From the NCBI GenBank assembly GCA_035403465.1, contig DAONFG010000022.1, positions 1 through 54,732 on the forward strand: 54,732 nt of DNA, written 5' to 3'. A program made the position numbers and the translations under genes. The notes beneath the pieces are model-generated. The model searched no databases, was not told the DNA's origin, and was given only the letters and a program-made list of their open reading frames with translations. The stretch comes from JAAYBQ01 sp035403465. GTDB lineage: Bacteria; Spirochaetota; UBA4802; UBA5550. Shown here piece by piece: positions 1 to 7,756 of the stretch (the stretch's first letter is position 1; each line of letters opens with the position of its first letter).

Positions 1-290
1 TCATAGCCGGAACAGCACAGAAAGAGGTAAAGCTGAAGGAGTACAGGTACACAGGTAAAGAGAAGGACGACGTAACAGGCCTTTACTACTACGGGGCCAG
101 GTATTATGCAAGCTGGTTAGGGCGGTGGATGAGTACAGACCCGCTGTTCAGGGAGAATCCAAGCGTTTATGACAGGCCGAAGGGGAAGGATGAGGAGGCT
201 GCGTACTGGGGCAAGGTGTATGGTGAGGGATTGAACCTTTATTGTTATGTTAGGGGGAATCCTATAACATTTAGTGATCCGACTGGAAGA
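1..290 (+). repeat. Rhs core repeat, copy 1
   Basis: Aligns without gaps to 2965-3254. The encoded peptides are identical until just before the DPxGR junction, while the DNA differs mostly at third codon positions, so the cores are conserved at protein level and not freshly duplicated. Sequence similarity ends at the junction, where the effector domains begin. Such shared cores are the natural place for homologous recombination that swaps effector tips. Confidence 0.9.
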
Positions 291-1100
291 ATTTCGTGTA
301 AAGGAATACAGGATGCCATATATAAAGCAGTTTATTTTTGGAGCACCACTTCAAAAGAGAAATATTCTTCTCAGGGAAGTGGTGGAGGTGAAACGGAATT
401 CTCTGGAACTGTAGAAGGTGAGAATAAACTGCCAAAAGGAGTTAAATCACTTGTTGATGATCCCGACAGTGGCACCATTACAGTTAAAGAAGGGGGTGGA
501 TTTGGGAAGAGAAAACTTGGTAGTAGCTACGAATACCATAAAGGAATTGATGTTCTCGGAGTTATGGCGTTTTCACCAATATCTGGAACAGTTTTTGATA
601 AGGGGTATGGTGAAGCAAGAATGGTTGATGTTGACGGCAAGGGGACAATGAAATTGAGAGGTCTATGGTATGATGACAAAGATGAAAAAATATATTTTTA
701 TAACAGCAAAAACACACCTCAAGAATATACCGGAGCAGATAAAGACAAACTGGATAAAACAAAATTAAGATCAGGCGGCAATGGTATTAAACTCCAGTTA
801 ATCATTGATGGCATCACTTATACAGCTGGTATTTATCATTTTTCTGAACCGTCACCTATTAATATGAAGACAGATGGTAAAGCAACTGAGGTTAAAGCAG
901 GAGATCAGGTAGGAACAGTTGGAACTACAGGAAGATCAACAGGAGCTCATACACATTTTGAGATATTTACCAGTACAAAACCGGTAAATATTGATCAGAA
1001 GTACTGGTTTAAAGATGAAAAAACCGGTAATTATTATATTGATCCGATTTATTTTTTAAAGAAAATATACGCACCAACATTACAAAAGGGTGGTAAATGA
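3..1100 (+). CDS. Rhs core tip with C-terminal M23 peptidase effector, 5' partial
   Basis: The reading frame is open from the window edge, so the N-terminal YD-repeat shell lies upstream and is not seen. The first ~95 residues are an Rhs-associated core (RYTGKEKDDVTGLYYYGARY, then the junction DPTGR at about 290). After the junction the sequence becomes AT-richer and unrelated to the second Rhs unit. This tail carries an M23/LytM constellation: HKGID (HxxxD, codons 537-551), YHFSEP, and GAHTHFEI (HxH, codons 948-956), with TVGTTGRSTG before it as in lysostaphin-type peptidases. An insertion of roughly 45 residues separates the two metal-binding motifs. M23 enzymes cut peptidoglycan cross-links, so the inferred role is a contact-dependent antibacterial toxin acting in the periplasm. 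It overlaps the exported downstream protein by four bases, as toxin-immunity pairs often do. Fold call is strong; delivery route is unknown. Confidence 0.85.
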   Translation: MAGTAQKEVKLKEYRYTGKEKDDVTGLYYYGARYYASWLGRWMSTDPLFRENPSVYDRPKGKDEEAAYWGKVYGEGLNLYCYVRGNPITFSDPTGRISCKGIQDAIYKAVYFWSTTSKEKYSSQGSGGGETEFSGTVEGENKLPKGVKSLVDDPDSGTITVKEGGGFGKRKLGSSYEYHKGIDVLGVMAFSPISGTVFDKGYGEARMVDVDGKGTMKLRGLWYDDKDEKIYFYNSKNTPQEYTGADKDKLDKTKLRSGGNGIKLQLIIDGITYTAGIYHFSEPSPINMKTDGKATEVKAGDQVGTVGTTGRSTGAHTHFEIFTSTKPVNIDQKYWFKDEKTGNYYIDPIYFLKKIYAPTLQKGGK

Positions 1101-1750
1101 TGAAGAGAGTACTCAGTTCACTAATAATAATTGGTCTGTTAAGCACTGCTTCAGGCCAAACAAATACAGATACCTATTCTGCAGATGGAGATTCTAAACT
1201 TATTAAAAATAACATCTACTACAAGACTGTAGTAGATGCATCAGTTATAGTTTTTCATGAGCATAAAGTTAACTATGAGGAAACAGTTTTTAAAGAATAT
1301 TTGCCCGTTGTACTTAAATTTCAAAAAATGCTTTATAACAGAGATATAAAAGCTGTAATTGATACTTATATACCTGAAACAGAGGTCATTGATTTAATGC
1401 ACTCGTGGGAAGACTATAAAAAAATCCGTTATAAAAACATAGATGATTTTAAAACGCAATGGATTAACGAAATTAAAAACAATACACAGATAATCAGGTT
1501 AGATATTAGCTTGTTACCAATTACAGAAAAGGAAACAGAATGGGAAAAATATTTCTGGTATATATCACCACTTTCAAGTTTTGACAATAACCAAATAGAT
1601 CATGCCTTTGAACTTGTCATAAAGACAGAATATAATGATCCACATAAACCTCAATGTTTTAGTTATACATTTTGTAAAATAAATGGGAGATATTTTCTCA
1701 CTGCCGGTGATGTTTTTTATCCCAATGATGATTTTATGTCCAGGGATTAG
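1097..1750 (+). CDS. Exported candidate immunity protein for the M23 effector
   Basis: No family is recognised. The 217-residue product starts with a Sec-type signal peptide (MMKRVLSSLIIIGLLSTASG, cleavage probably before QTNT) and is otherwise soluble, with no further membrane segment. The start overlaps the effector stop as ATGA, with AAGGGTGG a few bases upstream; a second ATG follows immediately and could also be used. Position directly behind a polymorphic toxin tip and export to the periplasm, where an M23 peptidase would attack the wall, make it the likely cognate immunity protein. The gene is AT-rich compared with the Rhs core, consistent with transfer as part of a tip-immunity module. 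The immunity role is inferred from position. Confidence 0.65.
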   Translation: MMKRVLSSLIIIGLLSTASGQTNTDTYSADGDSKLIKNNIYYKTVVDASVIVFHEHKVNYEETVFKEYLPVVLKFQKMLYNRDIKAVIDTYIPETEVIDLMHSWEDYKKIRYKNIDDFKTQWINEIKNNTQIIRLDISLLPITEKETEWEKYFWYISPLSSFDNNQIDHAFELVIKTEYNDPHKPQCFSYTFCKINGRYFLTAGDVFYPNDDFMSRD

Positions 1751-1911
1751 CATAAGTGCCAGCAACAAATCCGTTCTGAACAGAAAGGTTTCTTATTAGG
1801 AACCGGATATTCCGGCCAGTGCGGTTAAACCATGTATAAGCCGGAAATTTTAAACCGGTATAAGAACTGAGAGATAAAGTATAGATTTAATTATCCTGTA
1901 AAACAGATAAA

Positions 1912-2292
1912 GTTTATGCCACACCGGACATGAAGCAAACAGGACGTTTGCGACAATGGTTGAATCCCGCAGGAGGCGAGGACTTAGCCCAGTAAAAGTA
2001 AATGTAAAGACAGTGAGTCACACCAGTATATTAAGCAAAGATTGCTATACAGTATAAATATATGTAACTGAGAGTGAGCCGTGCGCCGGCGAGGCGCAAA
2101 AGCCCCTGCGGCATTTGAGCAGCGGACTTTCTTTGGTTACTTTCTTTTTCCGTAAAAGAAAGTAACGCACCGCAGGTGTTGCAACACCTGACAATCCCAT
2201 CCCGGCAGGAGTGCCGGGTAAACAAAGTGCAGTGAATGACACTGCATAATAATTATAAATGATAAAAGGATATGACACACCGCGTCAGGGAT
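1912..2292 (+). repeat. 381-bp structured intergenic element, copy A
   Basis: Matches 4797-5177 with nine substitutions by hand alignment, seven in the first ~75 bases and two near the end; 1986-2250 is identical to 4871-5135. It carries a series of perfect stem-loops: GCAAAC/GTTTGC near 1938; TGCGCC/GGCGCA (2082-2098); GTTACTTTCTTTT/AAAAGAAAGTAAC (2136-2166); the palindrome CAGGTGTTGCAACACCTG (2173-2190); CCCGGCA/TGCCGGG (2201-2218); TGCAGTG/CACTGCA (2228-2246). No credible gene fits it: the minus-strand frames translate to KESNQRK-type peptides, which I know as common false gene calls. It may be a structured RNA, a recombination or mobility element, or a transcript end for the immunity gene. 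Function unknown. Confidence 0.9.
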
Positions 2293-2379
2293 GTGCAGGG
2301 TTTAGCCCGCAGGGCCGAAGCGAAAGCGGAGCCCGGAGCAGCCCGGCACTGAGCAAGGCAATATGCAGATATATAGCAC

Positions 2380-2404
2380 CGACCTGTTAATAACAGGTCG
2401 TTTT
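2380..2404 (+). terminator. Rho-independent terminator before second Rhs unit
   Basis: CGACCTGTT pairs with AACAGGTCG around a three-base loop and is followed by TTTTACTT. It lies about 20 bases before the second Rhs reading frame, so transcripts from the first effector-immunity pair would be expected to stop here. A similar terminator ends the second unit. Confidence 0.8.
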
Positions 2405-2420
2405 ACTTAACACGCATAAT

Positions 2421-4064
2421 TTGCGAAGGTCGACGCCAGAGGAATTGACAATAAACGACTATTATGATGCAAATGGGAATATACAAGAACTTGAAACGCT
2501 CCTTGACATCAACTGGAACTACAGGAACCAATTAAGGGTGGGAACAACCGTCCAGAGAACCACGGCCATAGACGACGGCGAATACTACCTGTATGACTCG
2601 GCAGGAAACAGGGTACGTAAAAAGTACAGGCAGTACGTAAACGTATACAGCACCAGGTACACAGAGAAGGTATACATAGGAAACGTGGAGATAAAGAAGA
2701 TAAGGACATACTCCACATTCAGCGGATACACAACAAACCTGAAACGAACAACGCTGCACATAATGGACGACACACGGAGGATAGCAAGCGTACACAACTG
2801 GAGCATAGACGGATCCTTAAGCGAAATAAACAGCAGCAGTGAACTGAATACAAACAAGATCCGCTACCAGTACGGAAACCACATAGATTCGGCATCACTG
2901 GAGTTAAGCAGTACAGGAAGTATTATTTCATATGAGGAATATTTTCCATACGGAGATACAAGCCTCATAGCAGGCACAGCCCAGAAAGAAGTAAAGCTGA
3001 AAGAGTACAGGTACACGGGTAAAGAGAAGGACGACGTAACAGGCCTGTACTACTACGGGGCCAGGTATTATGCAAGCTGGCTGGGGCGATGGATGAGTAC
3101 GGACCCTCTGTTCAGGGAGAACCCAAGCGTTTATGACAGGCCGAAGGGGAAGGATGAGGAGGCTGCGTACTGGGGCAAGGTGTATGGTGAGGGATTGAAC
3201 CTTTATTGTTATGTGAAAGGGAATCCTGTTACATTAACTGACCCGAATGGAAGAGAGAGTGATTTTGTTACATGGCTCCATAGCTTTGGGGCTTCGGCTA
3301 ATCGCTGGGGAACTGGTGTAACAAGTAATATACAGAACTCAGAAACAGTTCGCGGTTTGCATGACTACGGTGCAGAAATGGGTACTAGCGCTGGTGTTTG
3401 GAATAAGAATATTAATGGAGTAAAATCTAATTCATTTCTTGATAAAGTAAAGAAGAAGGTAGTAGTCTATGATGAGAAGTATACCGGAGGAAAAGACTAT
3501 ATACCTCTGGATCAGAATAAAGTTGATTGTAAAAGTCCGGATACAGCATGCGTTTTCACATCTGATTATATGTCGGCAGTATTGGTGTCGGGCAGAGGTG
3601 ATCTGGTAGATATTAATACTGTGGCAAAGCTTGCTGAAGGTAAAATTACTACCGAAAAAATGGAGGTTAAGGACAATACTGCCATTGCTCGTTTAGCTGG
3701 CGCCATAAATGTGAATATAGAAAATTCAGCAACATACATTGATGATACATCACATGCAAGCAATAAAGACATTGTCAGTGCAACGGCTGATATGGTAGAT
3801 ACTATTAATAAAGGTGGAGTAATAGAAGCACGATTTAAAAATCCGAATAGCAAAAAGATCGGTCACATGGTAACAATAAATGGTTATTTTGTAATGAATG
3901 GAAAACTTTATTTTAAAGTGTTAGATCCAGATGATTCACCTGATTCAATCAGGTATTCTTATTACGATCCTGAGCAAAAAAGACTTTTTAATTTTAAAGA
4001 TAATGTGCCAGAATATGATAAGAATAGAATTGTTAATCGATATTTAAGAGCTACAAGAAACTAA
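2421..4064 (+). CDS. Displaced Rhs core unit with C39-like cysteine peptidase effector
   Basis: Residues 1-~278 are the C-terminal part of an Rhs shell (NDYYDANGN-type repeats, then the conserved core ending DPNGR); the upstream shell is absent. The frame opens only with TTG straight after a terminator and has no convincing ribosome site, so it is probably a silent cassette awaiting recombination into a full-length Rhs gene. The tail resembles C39-type papain-fold peptidases: C377 in TACVFTSDYM, H482 in GHMVTINGY, D502 in VLDPDD, in the order and spacing of peptidase C39-like proteins. C39 enzymes cleave peptides; as an effector it would cut a target-cell protein or peptide. The family call is motif based and tentative. 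An exported immunity candidate follows 19 bases on. Confidence 0.75.
   Translation: MRRSTPEELTINDYYDANGNIQELETLLDINWNYRNQLRVGTTVQRTTAIDDGEYYLYDSAGNRVRKKYRQYVNVYSTRYTEKVYIGNVEIKKIRTYSTFSGYTTNLKRTTLHIMDDTRRIASVHNWSIDGSLSEINSSSELNTNKIRYQYGNHIDSASLELSSTGSIISYEEYFPYGDTSLIAGTAQKEVKLKEYRYTGKEKDDVTGLYYYGARYYASWLGRWMSTDPLFRENPSVYDRPKGKDEEAAYWGKVYGEGLNLYCYVKGNPVTLTDPNGRESDFVTWLHSFGASANRWGTGVTSNIQNSETVRGLHDYGAEMGTSAGVWNKNINGVKSNSFLDKVKKKVVVYDEKYTGGKDYIPLDQNKVDCKSPDTACVFTSDYMSAVLVSGRGDLVDINTVAKLAEGKITTEKMEVKDNTAIARLAGAINVNIENSATYIDDTSHASNKDIVSATADMVDTINKGGVIEARFKNPNSKKIGHMVTINGYFVMNGKLYFKVLDPDDSPDSIRYSYYDPEQKRLFNFKDNVPEYDKNRIVNRYLRATRN
2965..3254 (+). repeat. Rhs core repeat, copy 2
   Basis: Ungapped counterpart of the core at the window start, ending at the same DPxGR junction. 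Protein identity is almost complete while silent DNA differences are scattered along it. Confidence 0.9.
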
Positions 4065-4083
4065 CAATTTTAAGGAGAAAAAA

Positions 4084-4710
4084 ATGAAATCAAAATATGA
4101 ATTACTCGTTTTATTTATAATATCCGTAATTTTTTTAAATATATGTTGTGCAGACAAAAAAAGAATGCAGGAAAACATCACACCATATGGTGGGTTCCAC
4201 TGTTTTAAAATTGGTTTTTCTAATATCATTTATAATATAGATGGGCATGAAATAAAAATCCCAATTTTTCAAGGTATAAATGGAGATATTGATTATAAAA
4301 CATTTATTGATTATTGTCATGAAAACAAATTACTAATTAATAATGCCCGTGAAAGTGGATTTGCTATACAGGCCAAAAAAGGACAACTAAAATCTACACT
4401 GCATGACTTCATCAGGTTTTACAAAAAAAATATTCTTAAAGATATTGATATTGAAAAACCAACCTGGGTTGGTATTTCAGATGAATGGTGGTACATTTTA
4501 TATGATTTTGAAGTTAATAAAATTCCATGCTATTTAAAAATTGAAGTTTTTGCAAGCAATGAGGATTATGAAAACTGGAATAAAGATAGTAAGTTAACTT
4601 CCCCATTTCAGATTAATCCTGATGAAACTATGAAAGATCCATATTTTACATATAGTTTTTATATAAATCAGAAATCAACTGATAAACCTGGTAGATTCCC
4701 GGGGCAGTGA
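4084..4710 (+). CDS. Exported or lipoprotein candidate immunity protein for the C39-like effector
   Basis: Not a recognised family. The 208-residue product has a hydrophobic N-terminal signal ending FLNICCADKK; two adjacent cysteines at 21-22 suggest a lipoprotein with a relaxed, spirochaete-like lipobox, or a plain signal peptide. The rest is soluble and AT-rich, with several aromatic residues (for example SDEWWYILYDFE). An AAGGAG ribosome site lies six bases before the ATG, much stronger than anything ahead of the displaced Rhs frame, so this gene could be translated independently. A silent toxin cassette with a translated immunity gene is a familiar arrangement in toxin arrays. The immunity function is inferred from position only. 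Confidence 0.65.
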   Translation: MKSKYELLVLFIISVIFLNICCADKKRMQENITPYGGFHCFKIGFSNIIYNIDGHEIKIPIFQGINGDIDYKTFIDYCHENKLLINNARESGFAIQAKKGQLKSTLHDFIRFYKKNILKDIDIEKPTWVGISDEWWYILYDFEVNKIPCYLKIEVFASNEDYENWNKDSKLTSPFQINPDETMKDPYFTYSFYINQKSTDKPGRFPGQ

Positions 4711-4796
4711 TAACAATGCGTTTATAATGAATATGATGTACATTTAGAGTTTACAGTGACGGTATTCACCCGACAGTTCAATAAAAAGAGAATAAC

Positions 4797-5177
4797 GTTT
4801 ATGCCACAACGGACATGAAACAAACACGACGTTTGCGACAATGGCTGAATCCCGCACGATGCGAGGACTCAGCCCAGTAAAAGTAAATGTAAAGACAGTG
4901 AGTCACACCAGTATATTAAGCAAAGATTGCTATACAGTATAAATATATGTAACTGAGAGTGAGCCGTGCGCCGGCGAGGCGCAAAAGCCCCTGCGGCATT
5001 TGAGCAGCGGACTTTCTTTGGTTACTTTCTTTTTCCGTAAAAGAAAGTAACGCACCGCAGGTGTTGCAACACCTGACAATCCCATCCCGGCAGGAGTGCC
5101 GGGTAAACAAAGTGCAGTGAATGACACTGCATAATCATTATAAATGCTAAAAGGATATGACACACCGCGTCAGGGAT
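4797..5177 (+). repeat. 381-bp structured intergenic element, copy B
   Basis: Second copy of the hairpin-rich element, again directly behind an immunity gene. The 265-bp central block 4871-5135 is identical to copy A and keeps every hairpin from GGCGCA/TGCGCC onward; the first hairpin is weakened to five pairs by two substitutions (CAAAC/GTTTG). The identity is higher than between the neighbouring coding cores, which suggests recent duplication, gene conversion or constraint on the structure. Confidence 0.9.
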
Positions 5178-5185
5178 CGAGACGG

Positions 5186-5242
5186 AATAAAACGGCCTTT
5201 TATAAACCAGTTTGCTGGAATAAATTTTAAGACCGTTTTATT
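5186..5242. other. Long hairpin specific to element copy B
   Basis: AATAAAACGG (5186-5195) pairs with CCGTTTTATT (5233-5242); a small CCAG/CTGG hairpin sits inside. It lies where copy A has a different GC-rich sequence. It resembles a nested terminator or a small inserted palindromic unit. Confidence 0.6.
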
Positions 5243-5287
5243 GGAGTTGAGAGCCCGGCACTGAGCATGTAATATGCAATTAAATTA

Positions 5288-5317
5288 AAAACGGCCTGTG
5301 ATATGACAGGCCGTTTT
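5288..5317. terminator. Bidirectional terminator between Rhs array and nitroreductase gene
   Basis: A 12-bp stem, AAAACGGCCTGT with ACAGGCCGTTTT, and a six-base loop, flanked by A and T tracts on both sides. It can end plus-strand transcription from the Rhs array and minus-strand transcription from the ferredoxin-nitroreductase gene. Confidence 0.85.
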
Positions 5318-5357
5318 ATTTAAAACACTATGGTGCGAAGTGAGACGCCCGGAACAT

Positions 5358-6179
5358 TTACTTCCAGTTAATCTTCGCTTCACGCACCGGCACCCTGTGG
5401 TACCTGAACTGCGGGTAGCCAACAAGCATGCTGCCGTGTAATACATGCCCTTCGGGCAGTCCCAGCTTCTCCTTTAACGGTTCCCATGTGCCGGCTGCCC
5501 ATGTGAGGAATCCGCCCCAGCAGCATCCAAGCCCGAACGACGGTGCCGCGATTTCAAAATGCGACAGTGCGATTGTGCACCCGATCTGCGCGTGCGGATT
5601 CTTTTTTAATCCGTGTGCGATGACTATTGCCGGTGAGTTGTATGTAACCACATCGATTCCGAATTCCCATGCCTTTGTTATCATGTCAAAGTGCATCGCT
5701 TTTGCTGTTCCAGGCTGGTTCTCCTTCATCCAGTTCATCCAGCCGATAACAGATGAGGCAATATCTTTTATTTTTTCACTATCAGTAAAAACTGTCCACT
5801 GCACAGGCCGTGAGTTGTGGCCTGACGGTGCGTGAGCTGCGACCTTGATAAGCTCTTCGATTTTCTCTTTTTCAACGGGATTTTTTTTGAATTTACGGAT
5901 AGAACGGCGTGACTTCATATATTTGGAAATTGTTTCATGCCCCGGGTTCCAGTCGCCGCCAAGGGGTTCGCATGCTGCCGGGTCCATGGTGTTCAGTTTT
6001 AATGCGCCTGCAGGGCAGACCGCAACGCAGTGACCGCAGTTGATGCATATTTTTTCTGCCATTGCCGCGGGTACCGGCGTCTCTTCCGTGGATTTCATTA
6101 TAATGATCTGCATGGGGCATTCCCTGATACAGATTTTATCCCTGAGGCATTTTGTTTCATCAACTGTAAAGAGCGGCAT
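5358..6179 (-). CDS. Ferredoxin-nitroreductase fusion protein
   Basis: A 273-residue protein with an N-terminal double [4Fe-4S] ferredoxin domain (residues ~5-60) followed by an FMN-dependent nitroreductase domain (RRSIRKF near 92, then SGHNSRPVQW, and the C-terminal SMLVGYPQ). The second cluster has canonical CINCGHCVAVCP; the first reads CLRDKICIRECP, that is CxxDxxCxxxCP, with Asp at the second ligand position as in Pyrococcus furiosus and some Desulfovibrio ferredoxins. The start was set at the internal ATG because GGAGGAA lies just upstream; a longer frame exists but lacks a ribosome site. Such fusions reduce substrates with electrons from ferredoxin-linked enzymes. It is divergent from the aryl-CoA ligase/IorAB operon, so an electron link to IorAB is possible but unproven. 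Confidence 0.85.
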   Translation of the reverse strand: MPLFTVDETKCLRDKICIRECPMQIIIMKSTEETPVPAAMAEKICINCGHCVAVCPAGALKLNTMDPAACEPLGGDWNPGHETISKYMKSRRSIRKFKKNPVEKEKIEELIKVAAHAPSGHNSRPVQWTVFTDSEKIKDIASSVIGWMNWMKENQPGTAKAMHFDMITKAWEFGIDVVTYNSPAIVIAHGLKKNPHAQIGCTIALSHFEIAAPSFGLGCCWGGFLTWAAGTWEPLKEKLGLPEGHVLHGSMLVGYPQFRYHRVPVREAKINWK

Positions 6180-6434
6180 GGCTTCCTCCATATTTTTGAT
6201 TACATGGGCAGGGTGGAACAGTCTTCTTTTTTGTCCATAATAAAATCGGGGTACCGGGTCAAAGGCCGGAAGTCGGTAACAGGCGTATTTTTGCAAAAAT
6301 ATTTAATATGCGCAGAATAATCGTTTGATTAATTCCGGCACTTATTGAAAAATGAAAGCTCATGAGGGGATTTTCAGCGTCTCTCCCCGGAATTCACCCC
6401 CCCAGGGATATTTACGTTTTAAAAGAGGATTTCC

Positions 6435-7736
6435 ATGTTCAATAAAGAAATTGAAACAATGCCGGTAAAGAAGATGAAGGAGCTTCAGCTTGAACGTCTG
6501 AAGTGGTCAGTCAATCATGCATATTCCAATGTTCCGTTTTACAAAAAGAAGTTTGATAAGGCCGGGTTCCATCCTGATCAGCTGAAGTCGCTCGATGATA
6601 TGAAGCGTATCCCGTTTTTAACCAAGCAGGATATGAGGGACAACTATCCTTACGGTCTCTTTGCGGTTCCGTTGAGCAAAGTCGTAAGGGTGCATGCTTC
6701 ATCGGGAACTACCGGAAATTCCACGGTAGTGGGTTTAACAAAAAATGACGTTGAAATTTTTGCAGAAATCGTGGCAAGGAGCCTTGCGTCGTACGGGATT
6801 ACCGAGAATGATATAATCCAGAACGCATACGGCTACGGGCTTTTCACCGGCGGGCTTGGACTTCATTATGGTTCTGAAAAGCTTGGTGCGCTGACTGTCC
6901 CGATATCCGGCGGCAATACCCCGCGGCAGATCATGCTGTTTAAGGATTTCGGATCAACAGTACTGGCATCAACACCTTCGTATGCCCTTAACATTGCCGA
7001 CCATATTGAGAAGAACATGCCTGATTTTGATTTCAGCTCAATTAAACTCAGGGTGGGTGTTTTCGGAGCGGAACCCTGGTCAGAGGCCATGAGAAAGGAA
7101 ATTGAAAAGCGTTTTAAAATTGATGCGTATGATATATACGGGCTGAGCGAGGTCATGGGGCCAGGCGTATCGTGCGAGTGTTCAGAGAAATCCGGGCTTC
7201 ATGTCCAGGAGGATTTCTTTTATGTTGAAATAATCGATCCTGAGACAGGGGAGGTTCTTCCTGAAGGGTCAAAGGGTGAGATCGTGTACACATCCCTCAC
7301 CAAGGAGGCTTTCCCCGGTATCAGGTACAGGTCACGTGACATATCCATGTTGTACCATGACAGCTGCAAATGCGGCAGGACTCTTGTGAAAATGGAGAAG
7401 GTGACAGGCCGTTCGGACGATATGATGATTATCCGCGGGGTCAATGTGTTCCCCAGCCAGGTTGAAACAATTCTCATGGAGGCAGAGGGGACTGAACCGC
7501 ACTACCAGATAATCGTGGACAGGAAAGGTTCAATGGATGACATCGAGGTCATGGTTGAGGTTAACGAGAAGATCTTCTCGGATGAGATAAGGGTGCTCGA
7601 CAATCTGTCGAAAAAGATTGCGGACAGGTTCAGGAGCGTGCTGGGAATCACCGCCAAGGTGACCCTGGTTGAGCCGAAGACCATACCCAGGAGCGAGGGT
7701 AAGGCTGTCCGTGTCGTTGATAAAAGAAAAATCTGA
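6435..7736 (+). CDS. paaK: Phenylacetate-CoA ligase family aryl-CoA ligase
   Basis: At 433 residues it has the size and motifs of PaaK: the AMP-binding P-loop SSGTTGNST near residue 89, the ISGGNTPRQ segment, YGLSEVMGPG near 236, RYRSRD, and a C-terminal ligase lobe with IRGVNVFPSQVE. The enzyme activates phenylacetate or related aryl acids to CoA thioesters with ATP. The following ACT protein and iorAB genes indicate use with indolepyruvate oxidoreductase: aryl-pyruvates from aromatic amino acids give aryl-acetyl-CoA, and the ligase can run in the ATP-forming direction or salvage free aryl acids. In this arrangement phenylacetate ring catabolism is not implied, since no paaABCDE genes are seen. 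A GAGGA ribosome site lies upstream of the ATG. Confidence 0.9.
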   Translation: MFNKEIETMPVKKMKELQLERLKWSVNHAYSNVPFYKKKFDKAGFHPDQLKSLDDMKRIPFLTKQDMRDNYPYGLFAVPLSKVVRVHASSGTTGNSTVVGLTKNDVEIFAEIVARSLASYGITENDIIQNAYGYGLFTGGLGLHYGSEKLGALTVPISGGNTPRQIMLFKDFGSTVLASTPSYALNIADHIEKNMPDFDFSSIKLRVGVFGAEPWSEAMRKEIEKRFKIDAYDIYGLSEVMGPGVSCECSEKSGLHVQEDFFYVEIIDPETGEVLPEGSKGEIVYTSLTKEAFPGIRYRSRDISMLYHDSCKCGRTLVKMEKVTGRSDDMMIIRGVNVFPSQVETILMEAEGTEPHYQIIVDRKGSMDDIEVMVEVNEKIFSDEIRVLDNLSKKIADRFRSVLGITAKVTLVEPKTIPRSEGKAVRVVDKRKI

Positions 7737-7756
7737 TAAAGGTCTGGAGGACTAAA

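Larger units (their letters stand above)
1751..2420. other. 670-bp gap between first immunity gene and second Rhs unit
   Basis: It holds, in order, about 160 bp of unremarkable sequence, the 381-bp structured element, a short GC-rich stretch, a tail shared in part with the region after the second element (gcccggcactgagca and atatgca), and a rho-independent terminator. No gene is seen on either strand. Confidence 0.8.
4711..5357. other. 647-bp gap closing the Rhs array
   Basis: It contains about 86 bp of unremarkable sequence, element copy B, an insertion not present after copy A (5178-5248) with a long hairpin, the shared tail gcccggcactgagca, and a bidirectional terminator. The shared tail ends at gcgaag...gacgcc near 5350, the same motif that precedes Rhs unit 2, so this marks the array's right boundary. 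Confidence 0.75.

Noticed and set aside
2031..2225. Minus-strand frame of 64 codons, repeated identically at 4916-5110
   Set aside because: It lies wholly within the hairpin-rich element, its identity comes from the DNA repeat, and the KESNQRK-type translation is a known false-gene pattern. No ribosome site is seen.
2045..2278. Minus-strand frame of 77 codons in element copy A (also 4930-5163)
   Set aside because: Same reasoning: a shadow of the structured repeat, overlapping another shadow frame.
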